A DNA stretch of 64,000 nt, from contig JAHQRK010000003.1 in assembly GCA_019828595.1 (NCBI GenBank), positions 3,782,001-3,846,000 of the forward strand. The letters run 5' to 3'. Within the stretch, counting starts at the first letter, position 1, and the number at the start of each line of letters is the position of its first letter. The DNA comes from Aphanomyces cochlioides (lineage: Eukaryota > Oomycota > Saprolegniomycetes > Saprolegniales > Verrucalvaceae). Under the pieces are notes generated by a model, which was not told the origin of the DNA, did not search any database, and saw only the letters and a list, made by a program, of their open reading frames with translations. The position numbers were made by a program, and so were the translations under genes. Below, piece by piece: positions 44,942-55,587 of the stretch.

Positions 44942-45883
44942 ATGTTCCGCAATCAGTACGACACGGATGTGACTGTGTGGAGTCCTCAAGGCCATCTCCA
45001 TCAGATCGACTATGCCATGGAAGCCGTGAAGCAAGGCTCGGCGTGTTTGGGTCTACGCAGTAACTCGACTGTCGTCTTGGCCGGTATCAAGCGCGATCAG
45101 TCGGAGCAATTGGCCGATCCACAGAAGAAGTTCTTTGAGATTGACACGCACATGGGCATGGTGATTGCAGGATTGACGGCCGATGCGCGTTCCTTGGCCC
45201 GATTCATGCGTACGGAATGCCTCAACCACAAGTTTGTCTACGGAAGTGCGTTGCCCGTGGCGAGATTGGTCAGCGACGTTGCCGACAAGAAGCAAGAATG
45301 CACGCAATCGTACGTGCGACGTCCATACGGCGTGGGGTGTCTTGTTGCTGGCGTTGACGTACGTTTCCTCCACCTCTTACTCTCATCTTATGCGTGATGA
45401 TTGTAGAAGAACGGCCCGCATCTTTTCCAGACCTGTCCGTCGGGCAACTACTACGAGTACCACGGTATTGCGATCGGCGCGCGTTCGCAATCCGCTCGTA
45501 CATACTTGGAAAAACACTTTGAGAGCTTCCCTCCATGTACGTCCTTGCTCCTCCTCATTGAGCTCATGAATTGGATCACTAGTGGGCAAGGATGATTTGA
45601 TCAAGCATGCCCTTCAAGGAATTCGAGGCTGCTTGGAAGGCAACCAGGTACGCCAATCTCTCATTGCATTGGGCTTGATAGTTGTCATCGAGTAGGAATT
45701 GTCATCGTCCAATGTCGCCATTGCGGTCGTCGGCGTGAATCATCCATTTACTTTGATTGAAGGCCCCGATTTGCAACCTTACGTATGTTTTCTCCACGTT
45801 CCTGTTGTCTCATAACGAGTTCGTTGGCGTAGATTGATGCGGTCGAAGTGGCGGATGTGACGGAAGATGTTCAAATGAGTTAG
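44942..45883 (+). CDS. PSMA1: 20S proteasome subunit alpha type-1
   Basis: Exons 44942-45358, 45407-45536, 45583-45647, 45696-45782 and 45833-45883 encode 249 aa; introns are 46-50 nt. [34 protein letters not shown] is the alpha-1 N-terminus that forms the gate of the 20S core. [18 protein letters not shown] and [14 protein letters not shown] follow. It ends acidic ([11 protein letters not shown]). It is a non-catalytic outer-ring subunit. It converges on the OTU gene with only 13 bp between stop codons, so their 3' UTRs must overlap. Confidence 0.97.
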
Positions 45884-45896
45884 ATCGTCTTCCTTG

Positions 45897-47709
45897 TTAT
45901 TGCATCAACGACATTTGAATCGCTTGTTGCATCGCTTCATCTTCGTCAAAGAACGCAGATTCCTCTACAGCTGCAATCATATTTTCCTGTGCAGAGAGTG
46001 CCAAGGCTTGCTGCAATGCATCTTCATACTACGAGGAAAGGGCCACGCTACTGAGGAATAATCGACGAAGACGTACAGGATCTAGCGACGCTTGGACGGC
46101 CTGCTGGACCAATTCATCTTCGGACTGCTGTGCGACACTCTTGAGCATTTCCGTCTAGCGTACGACGTCGTTCTGTGAGCGGAAGGTTGACGAGAGTGTC
46201 GAGATCATACTTGCAAATGATCGAGTTCGCTTTCTTCTTGCACTGCGCGAACGTCCGTTGACTCAATCTGTCGGGCGACTTCAGCTTCGTAGGATTCAAT
46301 TGACGCATTTAAAGCCGCGTCGAGATTCATCGCCATGCCGCCAAACTCCCGCCGAGAAATCTAAAAACATCATTCAGTTCAGCACTAGTTCACCTCCATG
46401 TAGATCGCAAAACCTCCAGAGCCTTAGCTTCTTCAGCGCTCCATCGCTTCGAGCTTGCTAGCGCAAGGCGACGTGCTTCGTAGACGCCAGGAGCCTCACT
46501 AGATGTTGAACAGCAGCTCAAAAACCGTTCATGAGAGCGTTTCTCCTTACGTGATCAAGTTTAGTCGATGCTGTCGTCCAACGAGGGAATCGTAGTGGCC
46601 GCCACCGTAGAAGCTCAAGCTAGATCTTGTCAAGAGAGAACAAACTACAGAATGGCATACCATATGGATGGCCGCCCGCTATTCTCGTGGAAAGTGCGCA
46701 GTCGTTTCGCGCCAACTTGCGCGTCGTAGGCAAACACTTCGGCGGATCGATCGTACAGCTCACAGATGGCCTAGTCAAGGGGGCGCTCCAGAGGTTTGCT
46801 CTCGAGCAAGAAGATACCTGGAGTTCGGGATCGTCGCCCCAGACGGCATCATGCCGTTTGTGGTTCACGTAGCGCAAAAACGCCGCCATGTCGCCGACAA
46901 CGAACGGTTCAAAGTACTCCTTCTCGAGTTCCATGTAGTCCATGCAGAACTTGCGGACAAGTGCGTGGTGGCGGTCGTCTCCGTAGAGTTGATGGCTCAC
47001 GGATCGAAATAAACAGTTGCCGTCGCCTTCAACGGGAACAATTGTGTAGTCCAAGTGCTGCAACGCACGAGAGTATTGATCATAGCTTGGATTCGACAGG
47101 CGAATGCGGCGCGTGTGGTGCTTTTCAGACGGCGCGATAAATCTTGGATCGAATGGAATCCACTTTTGCGTCGGAATGCCTAAAGACAGCATGTCAATAT
47201 GCACGCTCAGCGAGGAAGCGAAAGCGCTCACCTGGGAACGAGACGCGGATTTCTTCTGGGTGGATGCAAGTTACTTGCGCTTCCTTCCATTGATTCTCGA
47301 AGATGTGTACAAGTTGGCCTAGTTTGACTGGCATGCTGTCGTTCTGAGCCTGTTGAAGTCGTGGAAGATCGAGAAATGTCATTGAGATTGGTCGTACCAT
47401 GGAGGAAGGACTGGAAAGTCGCGGTGAATCCCGCGGAAGACGTTCGTCCCAGCAAGGATTCATGTTATGGTAGCGCACTACGATCGACATGGGCGTCGTC
47501 TAGGAGAGATTATCCATGCATTCGATTCAGTGTACCTCGACAACATGGGCAGAACACCAGTTCCCAAAGGTATTCTGCGCATCCAACGAATCGTGAATAT
47601 GTACTTGAGCCCGCCAATCTTCCGAGACGTCGTTGCTGTTGCTCATCATCATCATTTCCATCTCTTCGTCGTCTTCATCGAGGTGCTGGTGACGCGGGTC
47701 AAGTCCCAT
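45897..47709 (-). CDS. OTU-family deubiquitinase with C-terminal UIM-like motifs (OTUD5-like)
   Basis: Nine exons (minus): 47709-47536, 47499-47232, 47179-46818, 46770-46661, 46619-46551, 46498-46414, 46360-46211, 46154-46077 and 46028-45897. They encode 475 aa; introns are 36-56 nt and all phases are consistent. An acidic Met-rich start (DEDDEEMEMMMM) precedes a probable Tudor-like small domain (QLVHIFENQWKEAQVTCIHPEEIRV). The OTU domain follows: VEGDGNCLFRSVSHQLYGD (catalytic Asp/Cys) and LSFYGGGHYDSLV (catalytic His). The C-terminus carries UIM-like helices (EDELVQQAVQASLD, YEDALQQALALSAQE, DEAMQQAIQMSLMQ). It cleaves ubiquitin chains; linkage choice is unknown. The Tudor call is inference. 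Confidence 0.92.
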
Positions 47710-47740
47710 GACGTTGGTCTCTTTTTTCGAAATAGATAAT

Positions 47741-47752
47741 CCTATCCGGATG
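47741..47752 (-). promoter_or_regulatory. CTATCCGGAT motif upstream of the OTU gene
   Basis: The motif lies 34-43 bp upstream of the OTU ATG, the closest spacing of the five motif sites. Confidence 0.45.
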
Positions 47753-47811
47753 CAAGATGATCCTCCATTGACAATCGCGCGCGAGAATGACGACCGCCGA
47801 CGATCAAAGTT

Positions 47812-48580
47812 TCTCTAGGGAAGAATTCGCAAAGATATATCTGGTCTTGCGTCCGGGAATTGATTGTCGCCCTACCGCCACCGCCATTTGGGAGAGGAGC
47901 TCCTTTGGTGCCCATAATTCTTTCTTGCTGCATCGAGAGGTACGACATGAAGCTGCAACTCGATCGTATGACATGACTGCTCTCTCCGATAGCTTAACGA
48001 TGCCGATGAGGCTGTTGGATGTCGTCCTACACGGTAGCGTGCTCTCATAGATAACTCATACGATGCTCGAGTTACCTGGAGGAGTACAGCACTGGCATCA
48101 GTTGAAGTGGCGAGGAGTCGAAGAACCTTAAGACAATCTTGAAGGATGAAAGGTGCAGGCCAGCAATGGAACCTCCACGGACGCGACAGTGAGGACCTGA
48201 ACGACACATTGCGATGGGGAGCTTTCGAGAGAAGCGAGTTGTCTTCAGACTTAGGCTGAGCTCTTCTTCCACCGACGTGATCCATAAGACTGACAAGCTT
48301 CGATCGTTTCTTGCAAGAGTGTGGTGTCTCCATCTCCTCCGCTTAATGACAAGTTGCGCCATGTCGATCGATCCCAAGAGCTTCCTTATGCTCTCGCAAG
48401 CAGAACGCGCATCGTGCAAAATCGCTCCAGCTGTTGCCAACTACAATCGAAGTAACTGGTCGTGGCTCCAAGTGGCCAAGGGCCCTTGATCGCTATTGGT
48501 GTCACCGTCGGCGGTGGAAATGGCTTGCGTCTTCCATGACGGTCAAGCACTGACAGCTCCTTCCAAGTGTCGCCTTTCAT
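47812..48580 (-). CDS. Multi-exon gene of unknown function (exons only partly resolved)
   Basis: The minus strand from the ATG at 48580 reads MKGDTWKELSVLDRHGRRKP and then enters a helical frame LHDARSACESIRKLLGSIDM. A clear 3' exon begins near 48019 after a GTAACT..GTGTAG intron (about 48020-48067) and reads NSLIGIVKLSERAVMSYDRV to the TGA at 47812. The middle (48080-48400) has more than one plausible frame. No domain was recognised. It is divergent from TGT, whose ATG is 90 bp away, so the two probably share a bidirectional promoter. Confidence 0.45.
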
Positions 48581-48669
48581 GAAGAAACTGCCCGTCGGTT
48601 ACGGCAAAGTAACTGTTCTCGCCTTTCGATTGACTGAAATTGAACCAATTGCATGACAAATTGGTTTCA

Positions 48670-50015
48670 ATGGCGCATCGTCGAGTGCTTCCGGCACCGC
48701 CAGCGTCGTCGTTTCCAGCGTACAGTCCGAGAGACTTCTTTCGCTTTGAGATCGTCCATGAATCAAAGAAGTCAAAGGCTCGAGTTGGTCGTATCCACAC
48801 ACCGCACGGTATCATCGACACGCCAGGCTTTGTTCCTGTGGGAACAAATGCCGCACTGAAAGGTTGGCACGTTGAACATGTCTTGGTGGCTGATGCATTT
48901 CCTTGGTAGGCGTGACGCAAAAGCAAGCAGACGATGCTGGCGCTCAGCTCATGTTCGCCAACTCGTACCATTTACTGCTCCAACCAGGTCCAGAGATCAT
49001 TCGAGATGCAGGCGGTCTGCATAAATTCATGGGACGACGACGGCCGATCATTACCGACAGCGGTGGATTCCAAGTGTTTTCGCTCGCCTATGGATCTGTC
49101 CATGAAGAGCTCAAAGGAAAAGGAAAGCAGAACAAGTACAAGACGAATGACACCTCGGCAGTCATCAAGATTGACGAGTCTGGTGTCGTTTTCAAATCGT
49201 ATCGCGATGGTCGTCGTATTACACTCACACCTGAGTCGAGCGTCCGAGCGCAGAAAGCCTATGGAGCAGATATTATCATTCCATTCGATGAATTGCCGCC
49301 GTACCACATCACAGCGGATAAACTCGTACGTCCAATTCGACAACTATATAGGGATGACTGTGACTCTAGGAAGAGTCCGTGTTGCGAACGCATCGATGGG
49401 AAGCCAGAAGTCTCATGGAACATCTCAAAGACGTCCAGCAACAAGCCATGTATGGTGTCATTCATGGTATGCTCCATAACGATCGTTTGATGTTCTAAGC
49501 TCTTTACGTCAGGTGGGATTGACGAACGACTTCGTTCCATGAGTGCAGAGTACATTACCTCCCTTCCGTTTGACGGCCATGCAGTTGGTGGAAGTCTGGG
49601 CAAGAATCGAGACGAGATGTTAGAGCTTCTTACCTTCCTGCGGCCACAATTGCCGGATTCAAAGCCAATCCACTTGCTTGGAATTGCCGACGAGCCATCG
49701 CTTCACGCATGCATTCCTCTTGGGATTGACACTTTCGATTCTTGTTATCCTACTCGCGCTGGCCGTCACGGAACTCTCTTTTCAACCACATATGGCGCTT
49801 TTCACATCGTTCGGGGCAAATACGCTCGCATGGATGGCCCCATCGATGCCGATTGTCCATGTCCAGCTTGTACAGAGCACAGTATTGGCTACATCCACCA
49901 CCTCTTCAAGGCCAAGGAACCCACCGCAATGATGCTCGCCACGCTTCACAACCTCACGTACATGACGCGGCGGATGGCGCGCTTTCGAAGTGACATTCTT
50001 CAAGACAAGATTTAA
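48670..50015 (+). CDS. tgt: Queuine tRNA-ribosyltransferase (tRNA-guanine transglycosylase)
   Basis: Exons 48670-48862, 48910-49325, 49370-49466 and 49513-50015 encode 402 aa; introns are 44-47 nt. The TGT TIM-barrel shows [45 protein letters not shown] (contains the general-acid Asp region), [13 protein letters not shown] and [20 protein letters not shown] (catalytic nucleophile Asp region, FDSCYPTR). Near the end C-P-C-P-A-C-T plus a later His form the zinc site. It exchanges queuine for guanine at position 34 of GUN-anticodon tRNAs. Exon 1 encodes a short N-terminal extension. A partner subunit (QTRT2-like) is not in the window. Confidence 0.93.
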
Positions 50016-50172
50016 TTGGATTAATTTGAAAAATTACAATAAAATTGGAATAATGTAGAATATTTTCATTGGTCGAATTTTTCTATTTTATTAACTTTAA
50101 TTGGTTAAACTTCAAATTTTTATATACTTGATTTCAGTATCGATCGTCATTTTGCCATATTGGAGAAAAGCC
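50016..50172. promoter_or_regulatory. RAPTOR upstream region with two ATTGG (CCAAT) boxes
   Basis: TTCATTGGTCG near 50068 and TAATTGGTTAAA near 50098 lie about 70-105 bp upstream of the RAPTOR ATG in AT-rich DNA. Similar paired boxes occur in many intergenic gaps here (for example 10599-10680, 28330, 32575-32640). Confidence 0.35.
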
Positions 50173-53100
50173 ATGTTCTCGATGGCGGCGCCGCCTGTCC
50201 TCTTGATGGGCATGACGGGGGCGGAAGAAGGCCAAACGAGCCATAATTATGCGATAGAAGACCGTCATGGATCCAAGATCTTGTGGGGAGACGAAGAAGA
50301 TATTGAACCGCCTCCTGAAGTCCAGCCTTGGCGTACAATTACACCCCGACTGAAAATCATGGACGTTGCGCTCGTGCTCTGCCTTAACATTGGAACAGAC
50401 CCTCCAGACATTATCAAACCCAACCCGTGTGCACGCAAAGAGTGCTGGGTTGAGCCTTTTTCAATGCCAGCGCAAAAGGCCCTTGAAACGATTGGCAAGA
50501 CTTTGCAATCCCAATACGAAAGATGGCAACCTCGCGCGCGATATCGTCAGTCTCTCGATCCAACAGCCGATGAAATCAAACAACTTTCTGTCTCCTTGCG
50601 GCGCCATGCCAAAAATGACTGCGTTCTCTTTCATTACAATGGCCACGGCGTGCCTCGTCCGACAGCAAACGGTGAAATTTGGGTTTTCAACAAGACGTTT
50701 ACCCAGTACATTCCACTGCTTGTTTACGAGCTGCAAGTGTGGGTTGGCACTCCCAGCATCTACGTCTTTGACTGCTCCGCGGCGGGAATTTTACTGCAGC
50801 ATTTCCGATCTACTGATGCAGCGCTTGTACTTGCAGCTTGTGGTCCAGACGAAGTTTTACCCATGTCGCCATCGCTCTGTGCCGATGTGTTCACCTCTTG
50901 TTTGACAACTCCAATCACAATTGCACTGCGGTGGTTCCTCTCTCAGAATGAGAAGAGCATGGGCCATTTAGAGCCCAGCGTGATTGATCGTATTCCAGGT
51001 AGACATCAACCTTTTGAGTGAATTTATCTAATCTCTGATATTCACAGGCAAGCTAACCGACCGCAAGACCCCACTTGGGGAGCTCAATTGGATCTTTACT
51101 GCTATTACAGACACAATTGCATGGAATCTACTCCCACCACCACTCTTTCAACGACTTTTTCGTCAAGATCTCTTGGTTGCATCGCTCTTTCGGAACTTTT
51201 TACTAGCTGAACGCATCATGAAGACGCAGGGATGCACCCCCTGCTCGATTCCAGCTCTTCCATCCACAGCGCATCATCCTCTCTGGCGCTCTTGGGTACT
51301 TTTCGCCTTCTTCATGGCATACATATTTACGCTTTCTTGTAGGATCTAGCTGCAGAAACTTGTTTAGCCCAACTGCATGCTCCACCATCGACTTCCCAAC
51401 TAAACTTTCATCATTCCCGATTCTTCGCAGAACAACTGACCGCTTTCCAAGTCTGGCTTGAATTTGGATCTCCATCCAAACCACCACCACCGCAATTGCC
51501 CATCATCCTGCAAATGCTTCTAAACCAAGCTCTACGTCTTCGTGCCCTAACATTGCTTGCTGAGTTTTTTCAGTTGGGTGCTTATGCTGTAAACTTGACT
51601 CTGAGTGTGGGGATCTTTCCGTACGTGGAGAAGCTTCTCCAAAGTCCCGCTCCAGAGCTGCGCACAGTCTTGGTTTCGATCTGGAGCAGTATTATAAGCG
51701 TGGACAAGTCATGTCAGGCTGATCTAGTCAAGGTGGATGGCCATATTTATTTTCTTCACCATCTCACAACTCCATTGCTGCCTGAAGATCAAAAGACACA
51801 AACTCTTTTTGTCCTAAGTGCCATTGCCGCCGACTATACGCCTGGCCAGCAAGCTTTGTTGCCTCATTTGCCATCTTTACTTCCATTTCTCGACGATCCC
51901 AGACCCAAGGTTCGTTTCTGGACATGTTTGGTCCTTGGTAAATGTTGGGAAAACGACTTGGACCGTGTTCATAGCTTTGCGACACCCTTGCTTGCGATTG
52001 TTGGGTCTGATCCAAGTCCCGAAACGCGTGCTGCAGCAGTCTTTGCTTTGGGTTTGCTGTCGTTGGATCTAAATCTCGCTTTGCAGTATTCAAGATGTTT
52101 GACAGACGCCTCACCGCTCGTTCGCAAAGAGGCCATCGTGGCTTACGCTCGTGTAATTCTCCACACAAGGAACGTTGACTCATTTGAAGGAGATCCACCG
52201 ACAAACCCAGCGGCAGCGGCTATCACTGCTGCGCTTCAGCCAGTCTACTCCAGGGATCCATTTACTCCACTGCGACCATTAGTGAGAATGCTGTTGACAA
52301 GAGTGTCTACGACAAGTCTTGCTAGTATTTCGCCATACCAACAGCCCACATCACCGACCGCTGGAGGATCCAAGGACAAATCGACGGCACCGGCAGTCCT
52401 ACCTCCTCAGCTCCACAGCAAATTGTACGCTTGGGCCAGTGCAACGTTCCACAAGGGAGCTTCAATCGACGAGGACGAGCGAGATCCACTTTCGCAAGTC
52501 GGTCAGCGCCGTCTGGAACGCATGCGACGACACATGACTGTCCGATCTGGTGCGCAGCAGCTTGCTTTAGGCAAAGACGAAGGTATGCTGGCGCAAGTTT
52601 ATTTGATTAATTATCTTGCTCTGGAGATATTCGATCTTATAGCCTGCATGTGCGCCAAGTTGCGGTGCTCAACAACGAAGCTGACATGACGTCCTTGTTG
52701 CTCTTCCATCCTTATGAAAGGTGAGACTAGAACTGCATGAACAGCTTGGCTTGACGTGCGCAATATTGCAGCTTGCTAGTTGTGGCCGACGACAAGGACC
52801 AAATCAGCACTTGGAATACTGAAACAAGTGAGCGTGTGTGTGTCTTTGCCAACCAAAATCCCGCCGGATCAAGGTTGACATCGCTCGGATGGATCAATCC
52901 CGACCATGAAGCTCTGCTCTACTGTGCGTCCGATGACGGCATGGTCAAAGTGTACGATAAGTCCAATATGGTGTTGGCCTTCTCTGGTGTGCCCGACCTC
53001 CAGCCAGGCACTCGTGGCTCTGGATTAATCACATCCTGGCTCCAACGCGCCGGTCTTCTCTTTGCAGGAGGCAATTCTAATGTCTTGCGAGGATGGCAGC

Positions 53101-53687
53101 TTGATCAAGAAATGATGACCCTCTCAGTAAGTCTATTGACTGCATCTTTCCTTGACGTGGAAATCGTGTAGCTCTCTACACAAACAGACGCCTGCGTCAC
53201 AAGTCTGGACAGTGACGAATCGATTGGATGTATGGCAGCTGGCTTTGGTGACGGCAGCATTCGCATCTTTGACATCCGAGGCGATAGACCCACCACACTC
53301 TTGCGGGAGCATTCGTCCTGGGTTGTGGGGACTCATCTGGCAAAATTTGGCAAGTACGAGCTCATGTCTGGCTCCGTGTCGGGAGAGATCAAATTCTGGG
53401 ACCTACGTCATACACGTTCGAGCGTCAAGACATTTGAAGCGCACCGATCGCCCATGACTGCATTTGCAGTGCATTCGTATGCTCCTGTCTTTGCCACGGG
53501 ATCGCACAACCAGTTCATCAAAGTATTTCGTCAAGACGGAGACCAGTTGGCACTCATTCGATACCACGAAGGCTTTCTTGGTGAACGCATTGGACCTGTC
53601 AGTTCGTTGGCTTTTCATCCACATCGCCTTGTCCTTGCCGCCGGCGCGACAGACTCGCTTGTCGCGATCTACTCGAGTGAAAAGTAA
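50173..53687 (+). CDS. RPTOR: RAPTOR, TORC1 scaffold subunit
   Basis: Exons 50173-50998, 51048-51295, 51343-52582, 52627-52720, 52772-53126 and 53172-53687 encode 1,092 aa; introns are 44-51 nt. The N-terminal Raptor caspase-like domain (about 60-300) has [31 protein letters not shown] and [13 protein letters not shown], the pseudo-catalytic His/Cys pair. HEAT-like helical repeats follow ([45 protein letters not shown]). The C-terminal WD40 repeats include [31 protein letters not shown] and [18 protein letters not shown] recruits TOS-motif substrates to TOR. It is shorter than the ~1,335-residue human protein but has all three parts. Exon 3 is 1.24 kb. Confidence 0.97.
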
Positions 53688-53742
53688 CTTATTCTATCAT
53701 TGGATAAAAATAATTGAAAATCAATGTTTTTATTCATTTTTA

Positions 53743-53985
53743 GGGTGCGTCTGGCAAAATTTCAAAATCAATATGCCATTTTCAGCAAAATTGGGATTAA
53801 CGATTTATGGCATATTCAAAATAGTAGAGGTGGCATTTTGGGAGCCTCCAGTGAGTTTATCCCAACCAAAAATATTGGATTTGGTGCAAAACTCTTTGAG
53901 ATAAACAAGTTCATATTTTGACCTAAATTATTGAATTTGGCCTCAAAATGCCATTTTGGGCCAATTTATTGTAATATTTTCGGTT
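53743..53985. mobile_element. Truncated copy of the 274-bp MITE family
   Basis: It begins GGGTGCGTCTGGCAAAATTTC like the element at 42231 and stays closely similar through GTAATATTTTCGG. It then lacks the right TIR. It starts about 55 bp after the RAPTOR stop codon and probably lies in its 3' flank. Confidence 0.8.
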
Positions 53986-54018
53986 TCAATCAAAGACGAT
54001 AACAATCAGATTTCATCG

Positions 54019-54102
54019 CAACCTCGATATTATCGAGGTTGTGATGGTAAGAAGAGTCGCAATGTATTTCATATTATGAAATACATTGCGACTCTTCTTA
54101 CC
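54019..54102. repeat. Two adjacent perfect hairpins
   Basis: 54019-54041 is CAACCTCGATA-T-TATCGAGGTTG (11-bp arms). 54046-54102 is a perfect 27-bp-arm hairpin (GGTAAGAAGAGTCGCAATGT..., loop ATT, then its exact reverse complement). No mismatches in either. Confidence 0.9.
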
Positions 54103-54745
54103 AGCTTATCCAGTGAGTGCTAGACGACAGAGCAAGCTATAGATCTTATTTGCTGTAGAGCTATCAGTTGCAGCAATTACGAATTTGTCTCGGGAACACA
54201 CTCTGACGCATTTCTTTGCATGGTGCTTGTAAATGTTGCTCGCCCTCTCGACGGCATGTGCAATCCTTCATTAGTAACCGGGCGATCTCGTCGTGCTGCA
54301 AGGCTTTGTCCTCTCAAATCAACGGCGAAGCGGTGATCTAAGACGTGTCGTGTCCATGAACTACCCAGTAGTCGCGATGATAAAATTTGACGTTTTGGTT
54401 GACTCGACAAACAACGGCACTACCTGCAAAGTCTCACTTGAATTGGATAAAATAAAAATTAAATTAATTTTTTTACCGATTTAATTGGTCTAAATTTGGC
54501 ATATTGTGTTATATTTACCAATTAAATAGTACATTTATATAACCTGACTTTAAAGAATATATTTCTAGAAACATCCTGGATTGAAGGACATAATCTGATC
54601 TTATATGTACGATTCATACATGAGCATAATAAAACTTACCCATCAATTAGTGACTGTATTCTCTATATTGTGACAGTGTCATTAAACACAGGTACAAGGT
54701 AAACTATCGTCTTCGATCGAATCCAAACTGTCTCGGTTCAACTCC
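54103..54745. other. Intergenic upstream of the RING gene
   Basis: AT-rich, with ATTGG boxes near 54485-54525. No gene recognised. Confidence 0.4.
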
Positions 54746-55491
54746 ATGGGGGATCTTGACATGCATGTTCATGTCTTCGTGACAGCCGCGGGTAATCGTG
54801 GCATCGGAATTGTCGTCCCGACAACGCCCACTCTCGCATCTCTCCACGCTGAATCGAAGTCGAAGTGGGACATTCGAATTTGGATCAGGTAGGTCCACGC
54901 CTATCTGTCATCGTCTTTGAAGAATTCTTGATGGGAGACAACAAGCCTGTGAGCCTTCGTGTGACTGTGCGATATGCAGTACCGCCGCGCACGACTGTTC
55001 TAGACTGCTTGGACACGTTTCGAAGTGCGAATTGGGTCGGCGATATCGTCCGCCACGTTGTGCCATAACTCAAGACGCAGACAAATCAATCCGTGCTAGA
55101 TGCTATCGAGAGCCAAGAAATCCCTGGTGGCGGAGAAGACTGTGTTGTGTGCATGCGAATCATGGATGCAGCTGCTGCCTCGTTGCCTTGTGGTCATCTT
55201 TTCCACGCTTCGTGCATCTGTGCTTGGCTCCGCGTCTGCAATACGTGTCCGACTTGTCGATCACCAGTTCCAAGCCAATTATCCGGGCGATATGCGTTTC
55301 GCAAGATCACAACAACGCTAGTTGTGCACGATCTAGACGTGCCGAAGGAAGCTCTGCCTGCTCAGGATGTCGGTGGGCGAGACCTCATGACTCTGGTCGA
55401 CATTTCATTGAGCGTCGAAGATGGAAATGGCAAGCCTACGTTTCCTTGTGAGCTCAATGCCGCCGTCACAACCTCGGCTCTGGTTGCATGA
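54746..55491 (+). CDS. RING-H2 finger protein, splicing partly uncertain
   Basis: Exon 1 54746-54888 starts at ATG (MGDLDMHVHVFVTAAG) and ends at a good GTAGGT donor. The downstream frame reads SLRVTVRYAVPPRTTVLDCL and, after a probable ~36-nt intron near 55048-55083, NQSVLDAIESQEIPGGGEDC. The RING-H2 follows: CVVC-x11-CGHLFHASC-x10-CPTC (C3H2C3). The C-terminal ~85 residues are unassigned. It is a likely E3 ubiquitin ligase. The first junction needs either a weak acceptor at 54953 or a different model, so coordinates inside are approximate. Confidence 0.6.
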
Positions 55492-55587
55492 AGAGGGAAG
55501 CGCCCAAAGGGCTTGAGAGCTGTCTCGGTGACATGAGTGCAGTGAAAATGAGACTTGTGTTAATTTATACGAGTGTTTATACGTATA

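Noticed and set aside
48543..48971. 142-aa minus ORF opposite TGT exon 1
   Set aside because: Antisense shadow of the TGT coding sequence.
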